From contig CM051461.1 of the NCBI GenBank assembly GCA_028095005.1, forward strand, positions 170,879,144 through 170,943,143: 64,000 nucleotides of DNA, given 5' to 3'. Positions 1 through 12,552 of the stretch are shown here, piece by piece. Source of the stretch: Rhynchospora pubera. Its lineage: Eukaryota; Streptophyta; Magnoliopsida; Poales; Cyperaceae. Within the stretch, counting starts at the first letter, position 1; every line of letters starts with the position of its first letter. Position numbers and translations under genes: made by a program. Below the pieces are notes generated by a model. That model was not told the origin of the DNA and made no database searches. It was given only the letters and a program-made list of their open reading frames with translations.

Positions 1-2245
1 TTTGAATAAATAACACACGAATCATATGATATAAAGTATAAAGAGTTTAAATTTAGATTATTATGATGAAATGACTTAGAATGAATCCAGAAGCATTTGA
101 AATTATGAAATGATACTCAAAATTGCATTATTTGCACTTTATATGCGTAATTACCAAGTATATCCAATATTTTTGAATAAATAACATATTAATCAAATTT
201 TATACAGTATAAAGAGTTTATATGCGGATTATTATTGTTTTGAAACGACTTAGAATGAATCCATAAACGATTGAAATACTCAAATGAAACTCAGAATAGC
301 ATTTTGTGCACTTTTTGTACATAATTACCATGTATAATCTAGATTTTTGCTATGGTGAGTTGCAACTCACCAAAGGGTCAGTGAGTCGCTCTCAAAGCTT
401 CTAAATCTAGTTCAAAATGATCGATCCAAACCGTCTAATACGATCTCCCTATTGAAATCTCCATGCAGACAAAATTTTACATTTTTTTTAGATTTTAGAA
501 AATCGTTTATCTAATTAGTTCTGAACCGTTCAAAAACAGCAGTTTTTAAAAATTTCAAAAAAATACTTAAAAATTTAAAAAAATATAAAATTTGGTCTGC
601 ATGGAGATTTCAATAAAAAGATCATATTGGACGGTTTGGATCGATCATTTTAATCTAGATTTAGGTGTTTTGAGTGCGACTCACCGTAGCAAAACTTGTA
701 TAATCTAATATTTTTGAATAAATAACGTATGAATCATATTCTAGATAGTACAAAGAGTTTAAATGTAGATTATTGTGATTGAATGACTTGAATGAATTCA
801 GAAACGACTGAAATTCTCAAATGATACTCAGAATAGCTTTTATTGCACTTTATATGCGTAATTACCATGTATAATTCAATATATTTTAATAAATAACATA
901 TGAATCGTATTCTAGCCAGTATAAAGAGTTTAAATGTAGAGATGAAATGACTTAGAATGAATCCATAAATGATTGAAATGGTCAAATTATACTCATAATT
1001 GCATTATTTGCACTTTATGTGCGTAGTTACCATGTATAATCCAATTTTGTTAATAAAGAACATGTGAATCAAATTTTAGACAGTATAGAGAGTTTAAATG
1101 CTGATTATTGTGATGAAATGATTTAGAATGAATAAAAAAACATTCAAATGCTCATAATTTCATTATTTTCACTTTATGTGCATAATTACCATGTACAATC
1201 CAATCTTTTTGAATAAATAACAAATGAATCGTATTTTAGACAGTATAAAGAGTTTAAATGTAGATTATTGAAATGAAATGATGTAGAATTAATCCAGAAA
1301 CGATTGAAATTCTCAAACGATACTCAGAGTTCCATTTTTTGCACTTTAAGTTATTTTAGACAGTATAAAGAGTTTAAATGTAGATTATTGAAATGATAAC
1401 AAATGAATCATATTTTAGACAGTATAAAGAGTTTAAATGTTTAATTACCATATATAATCCAATTTCTTTTTAATAAATAACATATTAATCATATTCTAAC
1501 CCATATAAAGAGTTTAAATATTGATCATTGTGAGGAAATGACTTAAAATGAATCCATAAACGGTCGAAATGGTCAAATAATACTCATAATTGCATTATTT
1601 GCATTTTATATGCGTAATTACAATGTATAAACCAATCTATTTTACTATATAACACATGAATCATATTCTAAACCGGTTAAAGAGATTAAATGTTGATTAT
1701 TGTGATAAAATTACTTAGAATGAATCCAGAAACGATTGAAATTCTCAAATGATACTCAGAATTGCATTATTTGCACTTTATGCGCAATTACCTTGTATAA
1801 TCCAATCTTTTTGAATAAATAACACATGAATCATATTACAGACCTTATTAAAGAGTTTAAATGTAGATTATAGTGATGAAATGACTTAGAATGAATTCAT
1901 AAACGATTGAAATGCTCAAATGATTCTCATAATTGCTTTATTAGCACTTTATATGCGTAATTACAGTGTATAATCCAATTTTTTGAATAAATAACATATT
2001 AATCATATTCTAGATAGTGTAAAGAGTTTAAATGTAGATTATTGTGTTGAAATGGTTTAGAATGAATTCAAGAACGATTGAAATGCTCAAATGATGCTCA
2101 GAATTGCATTATTTGCACTTTATGTGAGCAATTAAATTGTATGATCCAATCTTTTTTAATAAATGACATATGGATCATATTCTAGACAATATAAAGAGTT
2201 GAAATATAGATTATTGTAATGAAACGACTTTGAATGAATTATATA
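1..2245. repeat. Diverged tandem satellite, period about 171 bp
   Basis: About a dozen AT-rich, imperfect head-to-tail units. Each carries, in order, a block like TTTTTGAATAAATAACA, a block like AGTATAAAGAGTTTAAATG, GAATGAATCCA, and a block like TTGCACTTTATATGCGTAAT. The GCACTTT landmark recurs near 133, 308, 844, 1010, 1171, 1341, 1601, 1773, 1944 and 2115. Clean intervals are 160-175 bp and the last three are 171-172 bp. The 308-844 gap is explained by an inserted MITE, and the 1341-1601 gap by a local rearrangement that duplicates the AGTATAAAGAGTTTAAATG block. The array runs off the left edge of the window. The unit length is in the nucleosomal range common for plant satellites; nothing here shows a centromeric role. 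Confidence 0.85.
341..696. mobile_element. MITE, Mutator-like, inserted in the satellite
   Basis: A 356-bp insertion flanked by a perfect 10-bp duplication TGTATAATCT (331-340 and 697-706). Its ends are inverted (AGATTTTTGCTATGGTGAGT on the left; the right end read in reverse starts AGTTTTGCTACGGTGAGT). The two halves continue as a long imperfect inverted repeat, for example the left arm AATGATCGATCCAAACCGTC mirrored near 637-656, so the element can fold into one hairpin. It has no coding capacity. TSD length and long arms suggest a Mutator-type MITE. Confidence 0.8.
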
Positions 2246-2540
2246 TCTCAATAATTTCAAGATTTAAATCAAAGAATCAATTAGCGTATTTAAATATTGA
2301 AAATGTTAGTATTGATGCTTGGTCATTCTTAATAAAGAGTTTATTACTGTAATGCATATTCATAAAGTTTGTCGTATTGGGCAATCAAAATAATCAGATC
2401 TTTTTGAATTTTCCAAAAAAATAAAATCATTTGTATTTGGGAGATTTATAAAAGCTGATACGAATCTATCATAAAAAAAATTAAATTACATCGATTTGAT
2501 GTATTTGAAATTTAAATCACATTGATATATATATATATAT
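2246..2540. other. AT-rich stretch without recognised features
   Basis: Unique AT-rich sequence between the satellite and the next MITE, ending in a short (AT)n tract at about 2524-2541. No open frame or gene similarity seen. Confidence 0.5.
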
Positions 2541-2931
2541 AGAAAGTCTTCAATCAAAGCGCTTTGACCGGAGTCTCGGTTAAACCCTGTCAGATCTCAA
2601 TTTTGAAAATTCAAATGACTGATCCAAACCGTCAAATATGATCTCCATATCGAAATCTCCTTACAGACCAAAATTTTTATTTTTTGAATTTTGTAAGCAT
2701 TTCTTTAAAAAATCGTTAATCTAATTTGTTCTGAACCCTACAAAAATTGCTGTTTTTGAAAATCCGAAAAAAATACTTAAAAATTTCAAAAAAAATGAAA
2801 ATTTTGGTTGGCAAGGAGATTTCAATATGGAGATCATATTTGACGGTTTGGATCGGTCATTTGAACTTTCAAAATTGAGAACTGATGGGGTTTAACCGGG
2901 ACTCCGATCAAAGTGCTTTGATTGAATACTT

Positions 2932-2934
<3 letters not shown>
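2541..2934. mobile_element. MITE with long inverted arms
   Basis: A 394-bp foldback element. The left end AGAAAGTCTTCAATCAAAGC is mirrored at the right end (read in reverse AGAAAGTATTCAATCAAAGC), and complementarity continues through GACCGGAGTC and the inner arms. The interior shares the GATCCAAACCGTC and GAAATCTCC blocks with the MITE at 341-696, so the two are related in structure although their outer ends differ. It sits between (AT)n and (CT)n/(TA)n tracts, so the target duplication cannot be read with confidence. Confidence 0.7.

Positions 2935-2972
<38 letters not shown>
2935..2972. repeat. Compound (CT)n(TA)n microsatellite
   Basis: Uninterrupted CT dinucleotides running directly into TA dinucleotides at the right edge of the preceding MITE. 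Confidence 0.9.
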
Positions 2973-2973
<1 letters not shown>

Positions 2974-3411
2974 TCAAAAGCTACATTGTTCCAAGATGAA
3001 AGCGAGGTGAAATTTTTATTTTTCGAGAGAGAGGAAGAGAATGAGGGATTAGAAAAGATAATTTAGCAATGGAAAGAAATATGACTAATAAAATTTTCTT
3101 TAGTGATTTGGAAAGAATATCGTTGGAGATGGAAAAATGGAGCAGTACCGGAGAGTAGTGGGTAGACAGGGATATTTGGGTCATAATTAAATTTTTTTTA
3201 TTTATTATATTTAAAATATGTTTAAAAATTATGAAAAGAGTTTATATTCAAACTAGACAAAATTAGAGGGGTTTGTATAATTGTATCCAATTTTAAAAAA
3301 TTGAGGAGTTTATATTTGGACAGAGAAGATTAAGAGAGGTTATATCCGATTTTCCCTGTTTTCTATCTAGTAGTCGAAAAATAAAATATTTTTTTTTGTT
3401 GGGTACTTATG

Positions 3412-6400
3412 GGAATCGTATCCTCTGCCTACCTTTAAAAGGTCGGCAGAGTGCTAACCTTTCATCCGATCCGTCAGTTCTTAATCCAACGACGCACAAG
3501 AAAAATGAAAAAATTGCTTCTTTCCAACCCTGCCCCTCCCTGCCCGAGTCTCCGACTTCCCTTCAAAAAAAAAAAAAATGGAAAACACAGTCTCTACGTC
3601 TGGCGAAGTCTCTCCGCTCGATCCTCCCTTCTCGTAACTCTCTTTGCTACTTTTCTCTATCAGATCGACTTTCGACTCTCTCCGCCAGATCTAACTCGCG
3701 ACTTCTCGTAACTCTCTTGCTAGTCGAGTTTGGTGGTGACAGGTAACGTTCCCCTTCTTTCTCTCCAAAATGGATAAATTGTTCCATTTCGGTTGTGTTT
3801 TCTTCAATTTACTTGTGATTTGCTCAATTTTGATTGGGATTTTCTCATTTTTTATTGTGATTTGTGGCAGCGATACCAGAAGAGGGAAAATGAACATATT
3901 CTTAGAGAGTGATTTTTTTTTTAACGCAGCAATTTCAATTTCTTTGAGATGTTTTTTTTTTTGTCAAATTTAATTGTTTTTCCTTATATGTTGTCAATGA
4001 AGAAGTTGTCTAAGAGAATCCCCAATTATCGATTGTAAATTACTGGCATGAGAAATTTTGAGTTGTCAAATTAAAATCTCAGTTGCAAAATATTGTAATT
4101 CACCTCAATCTCCTGTGTCTGGAATGAACTATTTCCTTCTGTATGTCAATGCAAACATTTGAAGCTTAAATTGGGCACCGAATTTCTCTTAGCCACTGAA
4201 TTTTGGATTGTCATCGGAAACATCAAAATCATTGGCAATATATAACTTCTATAAGAGCATTCAGTAAAATTAGAAAAGGCATGTCAATGCAAAATTTAAG
4301 TACAATCTAAGTACTGATAACAGGAGAACGTTTTTTTCAAAAAAAAAAAGAAAAATCTAAATACTGATAAGCAATTGATCTTTATACAGTTTATTAAAGA
4401 AGAATGAAGAAGATGAAGAAATAACAAGCTACCAAGCAAACCAATCATAGAAGAGGATGATGAAGAAGACACCAAAAGAGCATGATGGAGGAGAAGATTA
4501 TGGCTAAGGAAATAGTTTTTTTGTAATTTGCTATCATTTTAGGGTGTTTTGTAAAAATGACAAAAGGTTGGTAGGAAATACGGCGGGACCTCGGTTTGAT
4601 TAATTGGGATGAATAATTGCAGGGCTCATTTTGTTTAGTTGGCATGGGCTCTTACTTTGATTAAAGTATGGCATGTTTTAAAGTATAAAACATATTTGAC
4701 AGTATCTTAGGTCCTTAATAAAGGTCACAACTCACAAGCATACTCTATTTACATGGCTCATTTCTCTTTAATTGAACAGCATGCTCTTGTGTTTCATAAT
4801 CACGTTAGTGTGTAATTGTGAGAAATTTTATGGACTAAATAGAAAAAAAAGGTAAGTGCAGCTTGTCAGAGCTTGAAGAAAACGATGTCTAAAAAAAAGG
4901 TAAGTGCAGCTTGTCAACCCTTCTTAGTATTGATACAAGGCAGGTACATGATATGTATCAAAATTTTTCATCAAATTTTGTTTAGAATGTGTATCAATAC
5001 TGAGAAGTGCAAACAAACAATTTTATGAATTCACAAAAAAAATATTTTTCATCCCACAGTATCAACGGCGGTACCAGCAGTACCAACATCAAGTATATGC
5101 TGATATAAAATTGTCATAGACCATATAGTTGATGCCAAATATTTTCATGATCTCCACTTTATTTATATATATATAAAGTATACAGAGACACAAGTTCAAA
5201 GCACATCAAATGGATCCTTTTTTTCAGAAACTTAGACGTACACAAAGACAAGTTCCAAGCAAATCAAAGCACGATGAACTTAAACACAAACCCCTTTTTT
5301 TCATAAATTTCCAATAGATCCTTCTAAACTCAAAGCATACATTCCAAGCATATCAAATTACAAACAGAGACAAGTTTTTCCTTAATCCTAATCTACTATA
5401 CTATTTTTTAACCAAGACACCTCACGTCTCTTCTTCATCTTCTCATCTAACATATTTTCTGCAAATTACACCAAGTAATAAATGTTAAACTATATTCACT
5501 GAAAACCCAGATTATTTACTTGTTATTTGTGTAAATAGCAATTTCTCTGTGGTATATCTGCCAGATGTAATGTGTTATATTGATGAGTTATTAGTTGCTG
5601 AGTTTTTACAATGTTTGTAATGTCTTTTAAAAAATTGATCAGTTATTAGAAAATTAAAATTCTAATATACCCAATCATGTCATCCTACGAAATCAATAAA
5701 GCAAAGGAACTACGTATCAAACAAAATTCAACTTAAAAAACTTCAAAAAATAAACTTGAACAGGACTACAGGCAGCAGATAAACTAATTATTTAAAGTGA
5801 TGAATTGGAAAAACTAAGAACAAAACTTCTTCCAATTGTATACACTCAGATTTGGATTCTTATTAGCTCCCTGTATGAACCAAAAGAAATTACCAAATCA
5901 CATATTACGGAAGAAAAGTTTAACCTTTTATATTTCTTAAGAAAAAAATCAGAATGAGGTTTGGACAACAAGGAAATAACATGAATATAGAAAATAGTAC
6001 CTCGCGTTCAATATTTCCAACAATTTATTTTCTGTAAGAGAGGGACTGAAATTGCAACTCAGATAAACTTTTTATAGTCTAGGAAAATTCACGCAGAGCC
6101 AAACTTTGATAGACTCCTGATTGGATCAATCTACGCAGAAATATGCTTGATAAAAAAATTAAGGTATCATCCTAGAAATGAAATAAATATTAGCGACAGT
6201 GAAAATTTACCTAATCGCAGCACAAATCGTCAGAGAGTATTTTGAAAAAAGGCAAGCTGTTCTAGGGTTAACACAAATCGTCGCAAAATCATCAAAGAGG
6301 TTCAAGCATCCAGAAATCGTTCGGAGAGCCGCTTCTAGAGTAGCACAAATCGTAGCAAAGAGAGTTCATCTAGCGTAGAGTAGAGACTGTGATTTTTCTT

Positions 6401-6566
6401 TTTTATTTTTTTTAAAAGGGAAGTCGGGGACTCGGGCAGGGAGGGGCAGTGCTGAAGAGAAGCGAATTTTTCAATTCCTTGCACTTCGTTGGATTAAGAA
6501 CTGACGGAGCGGATGAAAGGTCGGCGCTCTGCCAACCTTTAAAAGGTAGGCAGAGGATACGATTCC
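3412..6566. mobile_element. Non-autonomous MULE-like element (3.15 kb)
   Basis: Both ends carry the same roughly 190-bp sequence in inverted orientation (3412-3600 and 6375-6566). It starts GGAATCGTATCCTCTGCC and contains a TACCTTT(A)AAAGGT palindrome and a CCCTGCCC(GAGTC) block. The element is flanked by a perfect 10-bp target duplication GGTACTTATG (3402-3411 and 6567-6576). Long TIRs plus a 9-11-bp TSD are the Mutator-like pattern. The interior (about 3.6-6.35 kb) is AT-rich with only short frames, none resembling a transposase, so it would need a transposase supplied in trans. It lies just upstream of the helicase copy. Confidence 0.8.
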
Positions 6567-6576
6567 GGTACTTATG

Positions 6577-6914
6577 GGTTGTGTGGACCCACTTCAATTT
6601 CCATTCTTCTTTATTTCACTGCTAAGCAATAAAAATCTCTATATTCGAAGGCAAGTTGGCAACGCTAAGTAATAATAAATCTCAACGGCCTTTTCCCTTC
6701 ACAAATTGCGATCATTGATCGTTGCCGCCTCGCCGGATACCCATAAGTACCCAATGCTAAATTGGTAAGTCGTAATTTCTTCCATAACCGCCTCCACCTT
6801 GCCATCGCCTTTTCGCCCTTTTCTTTCCTTTATTATACTCATAAGTCGGAGTTTCTTCCCCAGATCAAGCCACATTCACTGCAAACCCTCTCAGTTTCAG
6901 CACGCAAATCCAAC

Positions 6915-6949
<35 letters not shown>

Positions 6950-7004
6950 CTCAAATTGCAGAGACACGGCGCGTTGTTTTTTGTTAGAAGCTTCACCCAA
7001 GAAA
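6577..7004 (+). other. Upstream/5' leader region of the helicase copy, with (CT)n
   Basis: Short region between the MULE-like element and the first helicase ATG. It contains a pyrimidine microsatellite (CT repeat, about 6919-6945) of the kind common in plant 5' leaders. An inverted copy of TTGGGTACTTATGGG lies at 6740-6754, matching the sequence at the left MULE insertion point. I see no convincing TATA box. Confidence 0.4.
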
Positions 7005-10000
7005 ATGACGGAAGAAAATCATGTTGATAAACTAAGGCATGCGTCCCCCACTTTAAACCCTTTTCTTTTTTCTTCTATTGACTGTTAGTTTCATTTGACA
7101 TCTCTCTTTTCTTCTTTTTGTGTCAAATAACAGGAAGCTGTCAAGACAGACATATCTTCACAACAGGAAAAGGAAGAAGTTATCATCTCTTGGGTGAGTA
7201 TTTTCTGTATTTTTTATTACATTAATAAGCAGCAATTTTGTTGGTCATAATTACTTTACTGAACCATAGCTTATATGTTATTTATTTGTCGTTTTTGTAG
7301 AGATGAATTAAGAGATTACGAGTACATATTTGACGGTGTCAAACTGACTCAGGCAGAAGAAAGGGAATTAAGGTAGCAATTTTCTTTTCCTCTCTTTTAC
7401 AACTGCTTCTTTCTTGAATCATCTCCTATAAACAGTTGCATTCACTGAAAGGAAGTTTTCCTATACAAAGTTCACCCCCAAGAGTACAGAAATGTGGGCA
7501 GTGGATTTATTTGAAAGATAAAAAATATGCAGACCCATTCAAATGGGAATTGCTCAGGCCACACCCTCCTTGCTCATTCACCCCCCCCCCCCCCCCCCAA
7601 TTTTTTTAAAAAATGACTAAAATATCCTCTTCTCCAACGCTAAAGTCTGAGAAAACTAAGATGAGAGAGAAGGGTATTTTAGTCCAATTGGGAGTGATTG
7701 AGTAAGGAGGGCGTGCCCTGAGCAATTCCCCATTCAAATGGATAAATTTAAACAAATAATCATAGGAAAACTCTTAATCATGCGAATGACTCTTTTCTAT
7801 GTTTATTATCCTCCAGTTATAAGAAGGAAATATACGAAGGAGCATTTTGTGGAGGAGAACACTGATGAGGTACCTGAGTGTTTTAATTTTTTTTTCCTCT
7901 CAACTCCATATCAGTTTTGGTTCATTTAATTTTTTTATTGAACAGTCTAAATGTTAGTTCTATTATTTAAAATCTAAAATGCAGTACAAGATGCCTGATG
8001 CATATGACATAGATGGGGCTATTAATCAGGAGAAAAGATTTTCTGTCGCAAAGCGGCGTCGCAGGTCAATCCCTTTAACATTTATATGCTGTACACACAC
8101 ATCTAGTGTCTTTAAGTTTAAGTAATTTCTTTGATCTGTATGTCCATATTTAGTTTTTCTAACTTCTTTAAATTTTTTAACGAGTATAGGGATACCGAGG
8201 CCGTGGAGATGATGAAATTCTTTGCTGAGCTGGACGCCTGGGAAGAGCACCAGAAAGGTATACTCATTGTTATTAACTCGCTATTTATCTTTTCTCAATT
8301 TATTCTTGCTGGAACATCAGTTTTTTTAAGCAATCTTTCTTTGCTTTCTTCAGGAAAATCAACCCTCAAATTTGGGTCACAAGATGGGAAGAATGCTGCT
8401 GAGGACTACAAGTAAGATCAAACCTGATATTTCTTCGAGCTTTGTCTCTATTTGCATCTATGGAATGTAATATAAGTGACACATTTTGTTCTGTGCATAT
8501 CCTTTATCTCTAATTAATTTTGTTATTGTAGTTATGTCTTTGAAGACCAGATTGATTTTGTCCAACTGTCCGGCATTGATGAGGAGCCAAGCGAGGCTGA
8601 GTCAGGAAGTATTTCCAGAGGACTCATGGTACTTGATAAAAGCTACTTACTTTCTTCCTATTTTTGTTATGTTTGTTAATCCTGTTTGGAGTTTTGTTTA
8701 TGTTGAAATGTACTTTTTTATGCTCTAAATTTCAGGAGGAAAGAAAAACTCTCCCCATTTACTCATTCCGGGACGAACTTCTTCATGCTGTCAATGATCA
8801 TCAGGTTCTTTTTCTCCTTTATTCACTTTTCAGTAGTTTGTATACTTCAACCCAACTGGAAAGTCAGAAACTATTAATTAGGCGGAAAAAAAAAATACAA
8901 AGAAACAAAAAAGAAAAGCATGTTGCAGACGGTTGCTGCGCTCGTATGTCATTAGAACTTTTCTGCATCTATTGTAAATTGCTCCTAATCTAGTCTGTTT
9001 CAATTCTATCTGTAGGTTATAATTATTGAAGGAGAGACAGGGTGTGGTAAAACAACTCAACTACCACAATATCTGCATGAGGCTGGTTACACAAAACAAG
9101 GCATGGTAAGTTCTTCGTTGTCGGTTGTGTATAACTTCTTTTGGTACGATATCTGTAGTTTTAATCTGCCCATTTAGATTCTTGTCCTTCTGTTGTTTCA
9201 ACCCCAAAACTAGGTTGTTTCAATTTTTTGCTTCCCGAGCATTTGGTAATACAAGAGAATTAATTGATTTCTGGAGCTCTCCTGCTTTTGCAAATCCATT
9301 GATTTGAATCTAAATATCCAAAGAATGGGCCTTCATTTTTTTATGCGCTAACCACTTTGCATGACTTTATAATTCATGTAGATTGCATGCACGCAGCCTA
9401 GACATGTAGCGGCCATGAGTGTGGCAGCTAGGGTTTCTCATGAGATGGGTGTTAAACTTGGCCATGAGGTTCATTACCAACTCTATCCCCTGTATACTTT
9501 ACTTAACCAATGTTATAGTGATACTGAATATGTAACCATTAGGTTTTGTTTGCTTCTAAGTGTTGTTAATTGTTATATCTTCTAATCTACAGGTTGGATA
9601 CTCTATTAGGTTTGAAGACTGTACATCGGAGAAGACCTTCATTAAGTACATGACTGACAGTATGCTCTTGCGTGAATTTCTTGGGGAGCCCAATCTATCA
9701 AGCTACAGGTAAAAACAAATACTTCCTTTTTTGTTTTTATCTTGCGTCAGTTCTAATTGGTGAACATTTTGATTGATTAGTCACATCTTTTATTTTCTCT
9801 GTTTTTTTGAATGACAGTGTTGTGATGGTGGATGAGGCGCATGAGAGGACTCTTTCGACCGACATTTTATTTGGTCTGGTTAAGGTGGGTGTTTTTACCA
9901 ATATTACCAGTAATTTCTGGCCTTGGTCAAGAAATTAGTTTACCTGACTTTTTTGCAATACACGAGTTTTTGAGTATCTTAATTTCGAAATGTAATGCTA

Positions 10001-12552
10001 CCTATTTAATGTGATTATTTCAGTGCCAAGTTTTTGAGTGAATTCAAATGAATGTTTCGACTTTTTATGCATGTGCTGGTGAGAAGTCCAATTTGAACAA
10101 ATAATTCAAAAAAGTTGCTTGTTCGGGGTCGAACAGGATGTAGGCCTGAGAAATAGAATATTGTTGAACTGTTATTTTTGCACTGATCTGTGTTTTGAAC
10201 TGTTCGGCTATGGGTGTTTTACTTCTAACCTCCTTCGTTCCTTCTGTTTTATATATAGGATATAGCTCGTTCTAGGAAGGACTTTAAGCTGATAGTCTCC
10301 AGCGCAACTCTGGATGCTGTAAAATTTAGTGAATTCTTTGACGGTGCTCCGATATTCCGAATACCAGGACGTCGGTTTCCTGTCGTTCCTTACTACACGC
10401 GGGTTCCAGAAGCTGACTACATTGGTGCGGCCATAAGCACCGTTCTGAAGATACATGTAACTGAACCTCCTGGGGACATTCTTTTATTTCTAACTGGCCA
10501 GGAAGAAATAGAGAGCGTGGATGGGATGCTCAAAGAGCGCACCAGAGGTTTTGGTACCAAAATTGCGGAGTTGATCATCTGTCCCATTTTTGCAAATCTA
10601 CCAACGGAGCTGCAAGCTAAGATATTTGAGCCTACACCTGAGGGGGCTCGCAAGGTTGTCTTGGCCACTAATATAGCTGAGACATCTCTTACCATCAATG
10701 GGATTAAATATGTAGTGGATCCTGGCTTTTGTAAGACCAAGTCATATAACCCTCGCACCGGGATGGAGTCCTTGGTGGTAAACCCAATATCTAGGGCTTC
10801 GGCCAGCGAGCGGGACGTGCTGGTCGTACTGGTCCAGGCAAGTGTTTCCGTCTATACACAGAGTACAGCTATAAGCATGAACTTGAGGATAATGCCGTAC
10901 CAGAGATACAGCGTACCAACCTTGCAAATGTTGTTTTGACCTTAAAGTCTCTCGGGATTCACGACCTGGTCAACTTTGATTTTATGGACCCACCCCCATC
11001 AGAGGCACTGTTGCGAGCTCTCGAACAGCTATTTGCTTTGAATGCATTGAATGCCAAGGGTGAGTTAACAAAAACAGGTAGAAGGATGGCTGAGTTTCCA
11101 CTGGACCCTATGCTTTCTAAGATGGTAGTGGCATCAGACAAATATAAGTGCTCTTAAGAGATTGTCACCATAGCCGCAATGCTGTCAGTTGGTAACACAA
11201 CTTTTTACTGTCCCAAGGACAAGCAAGTGCATGCAGATAATGCGCGCATGAATTTCAACCCCGGAAATGGGGATCATATTGCATTATTAAATGTATGTAT
11301 GCTACTTGTTTTCTTCAAGGAATTTTCTTTTTAATTAGGCTAGGGTAGTAATTGTTCTTGAAATTGAATCTCTTTTCCTATTTTTCAGGTTTATAATGCA
11401 TGGAAGGAGATGGAATACTCCACTCAATGGTGTTATGAGAATTATGCACAGGTATCAGTCCAACTCATGTTTTTGTTTCCTCAAGTTTAGAAAACCGTTA
11501 TGATGCAACACATGCCGAAGCTACATGTGTAGTTTTTGGTTCATTTGCATAGCCCTGCTGACAATATTTACATGGTTTTGAAGGTGAGAAGCATGAAAAG
11601 AGCCCATAATATATTCGTGACCAATTGGAAGGGCTTCTACAAAGAGTTCAGATTGATATCAGATCAAATCCTAGTGATCTAGATGCTATTAAAAAGGCCA
11701 TTGCTTCAGGTACAACAAATACTCGGGTTTCTCTCTCGTTCTGTCTTTATATTTTCTTACAGATGTGGTTGTGACGTAATGATTTCTTTCTGTTTTGTAT
11801 GTGGAAATAGGTTTTTTCCCTCATGCTGCGAAACTATGAAAGGATGGATCGTATAGAACTTTGAAAAACCCTCAGACTGTCTATATACACCCAAGCTCTG
11901 GTGTTGTGCGGGTATGTACCTATACCTATACATGATTGCTGTTATCATTTTTCTTTTTCAGGTTTTTACTTTGTTTTGTTGCACATATAGATGGGAATTT
12001 ATTATGAACCTGCATAACTTGAATATGGTTAAGGATAATGTGGTCAATTTCTAGGTTAGTTAAATCACTTGGATATTAAACATGGCTATGAATAGTCCTT
12101 AGAAATTGAACATGCTTGTTACTATCGAATCTAAGGTCATTTAATGCTTATATAGTTGAATACAGATGAGATAAGAGCAAGATCTGTAACTGCATGTTGC
12201 TTATACTTTTATTCTGTTATGGTCATCAGGTGCATCCTCGGTGGCTAGTTTACAATGAACTTGTGCTTACCACAAAGGAGTACATGAGACAGGTATTGCA
12301 CACTATTCTTAGTAAACTGCATTTTACTCATACAATACATAATTTTATGGTAATGAGGTAACCTTATTACTTTGGTATACAACATAGGTTACTGAAATAA
12401 AACCCGAGTGGTTGGTGGAGATCGCACCGCACTATTATCAGCTGAAGGATGTAGATGATCCGGCGATAAAGAAAATGCCGCGTGGTCAAGGGAAGCCGGC
12501 TTTGTGGCAATGGAACAGCCAAATTAAGATGGGACGAGTTGGTATGAGGTAG
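7005..12552 (+). pseudogene. DEAH-box pre-mRNA splicing helicase (PRP2/DHX16/ESP3-like), disabled copy
   Basis: The conceptual product resembles plant PRP2-type spliceosomal RNA helicases. Exons read as 7005-7026ish (GC-AG donor), 7134-7193, 7301-7372, 7817-7869, 7985-8064, 8190-8257, 8354-8411, 8532-8628, 8736-8804, 9016-9105, 9382-9468, 9593-9708, 9818-9884, 10259-11292, 11389-11451, 11584-11709, 11811-11911, 12230-12292 and 12388-12552. Visible motifs: Walker A GETGCGKTT (exon 10), DEAH (exon 13), SAT (start of exon 14), ATNIAETSLT (motif V). Lesions: frame loss in exon 4 (about 7830, KKEIYE then a different frame); about 4 nt missing at about 10820 inside motif VI (QRxGRAGR); in-frame TAA at 11155-11157; 2-nt gain at about 11605-11615; TGA at 11837-11839. 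Plant family members have several hundred more N-terminal residues, absent here. Introns are retained, so it is a DNA-level duplicate and not a retrocopy. Confidence 0.88.
7545..7730. mobile_element. 186-bp MITE inside helicase intron 3
   Basis: Inverted ends of about 40 bp (GGGAATTGCTCAGGCCACAC on the left, the right end mirrored as GGGAATTGCTCAGGGCACGC). It is flanked by a perfect 9-bp TSD CATTCAAAT (7536-7544 and 7731-7739). It includes an 18-nt C run at 7581-7598. A 9-bp TSD suggests a Mutator-type MITE. Confidence 0.85.

Noticed and set aside
3396..3746. 116-codon plus-strand frame
   Set aside because: Lies across the MULE-like terminal inverted repeat; the inverted copy at 6412-6597 has the matching frame. 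No protein function.
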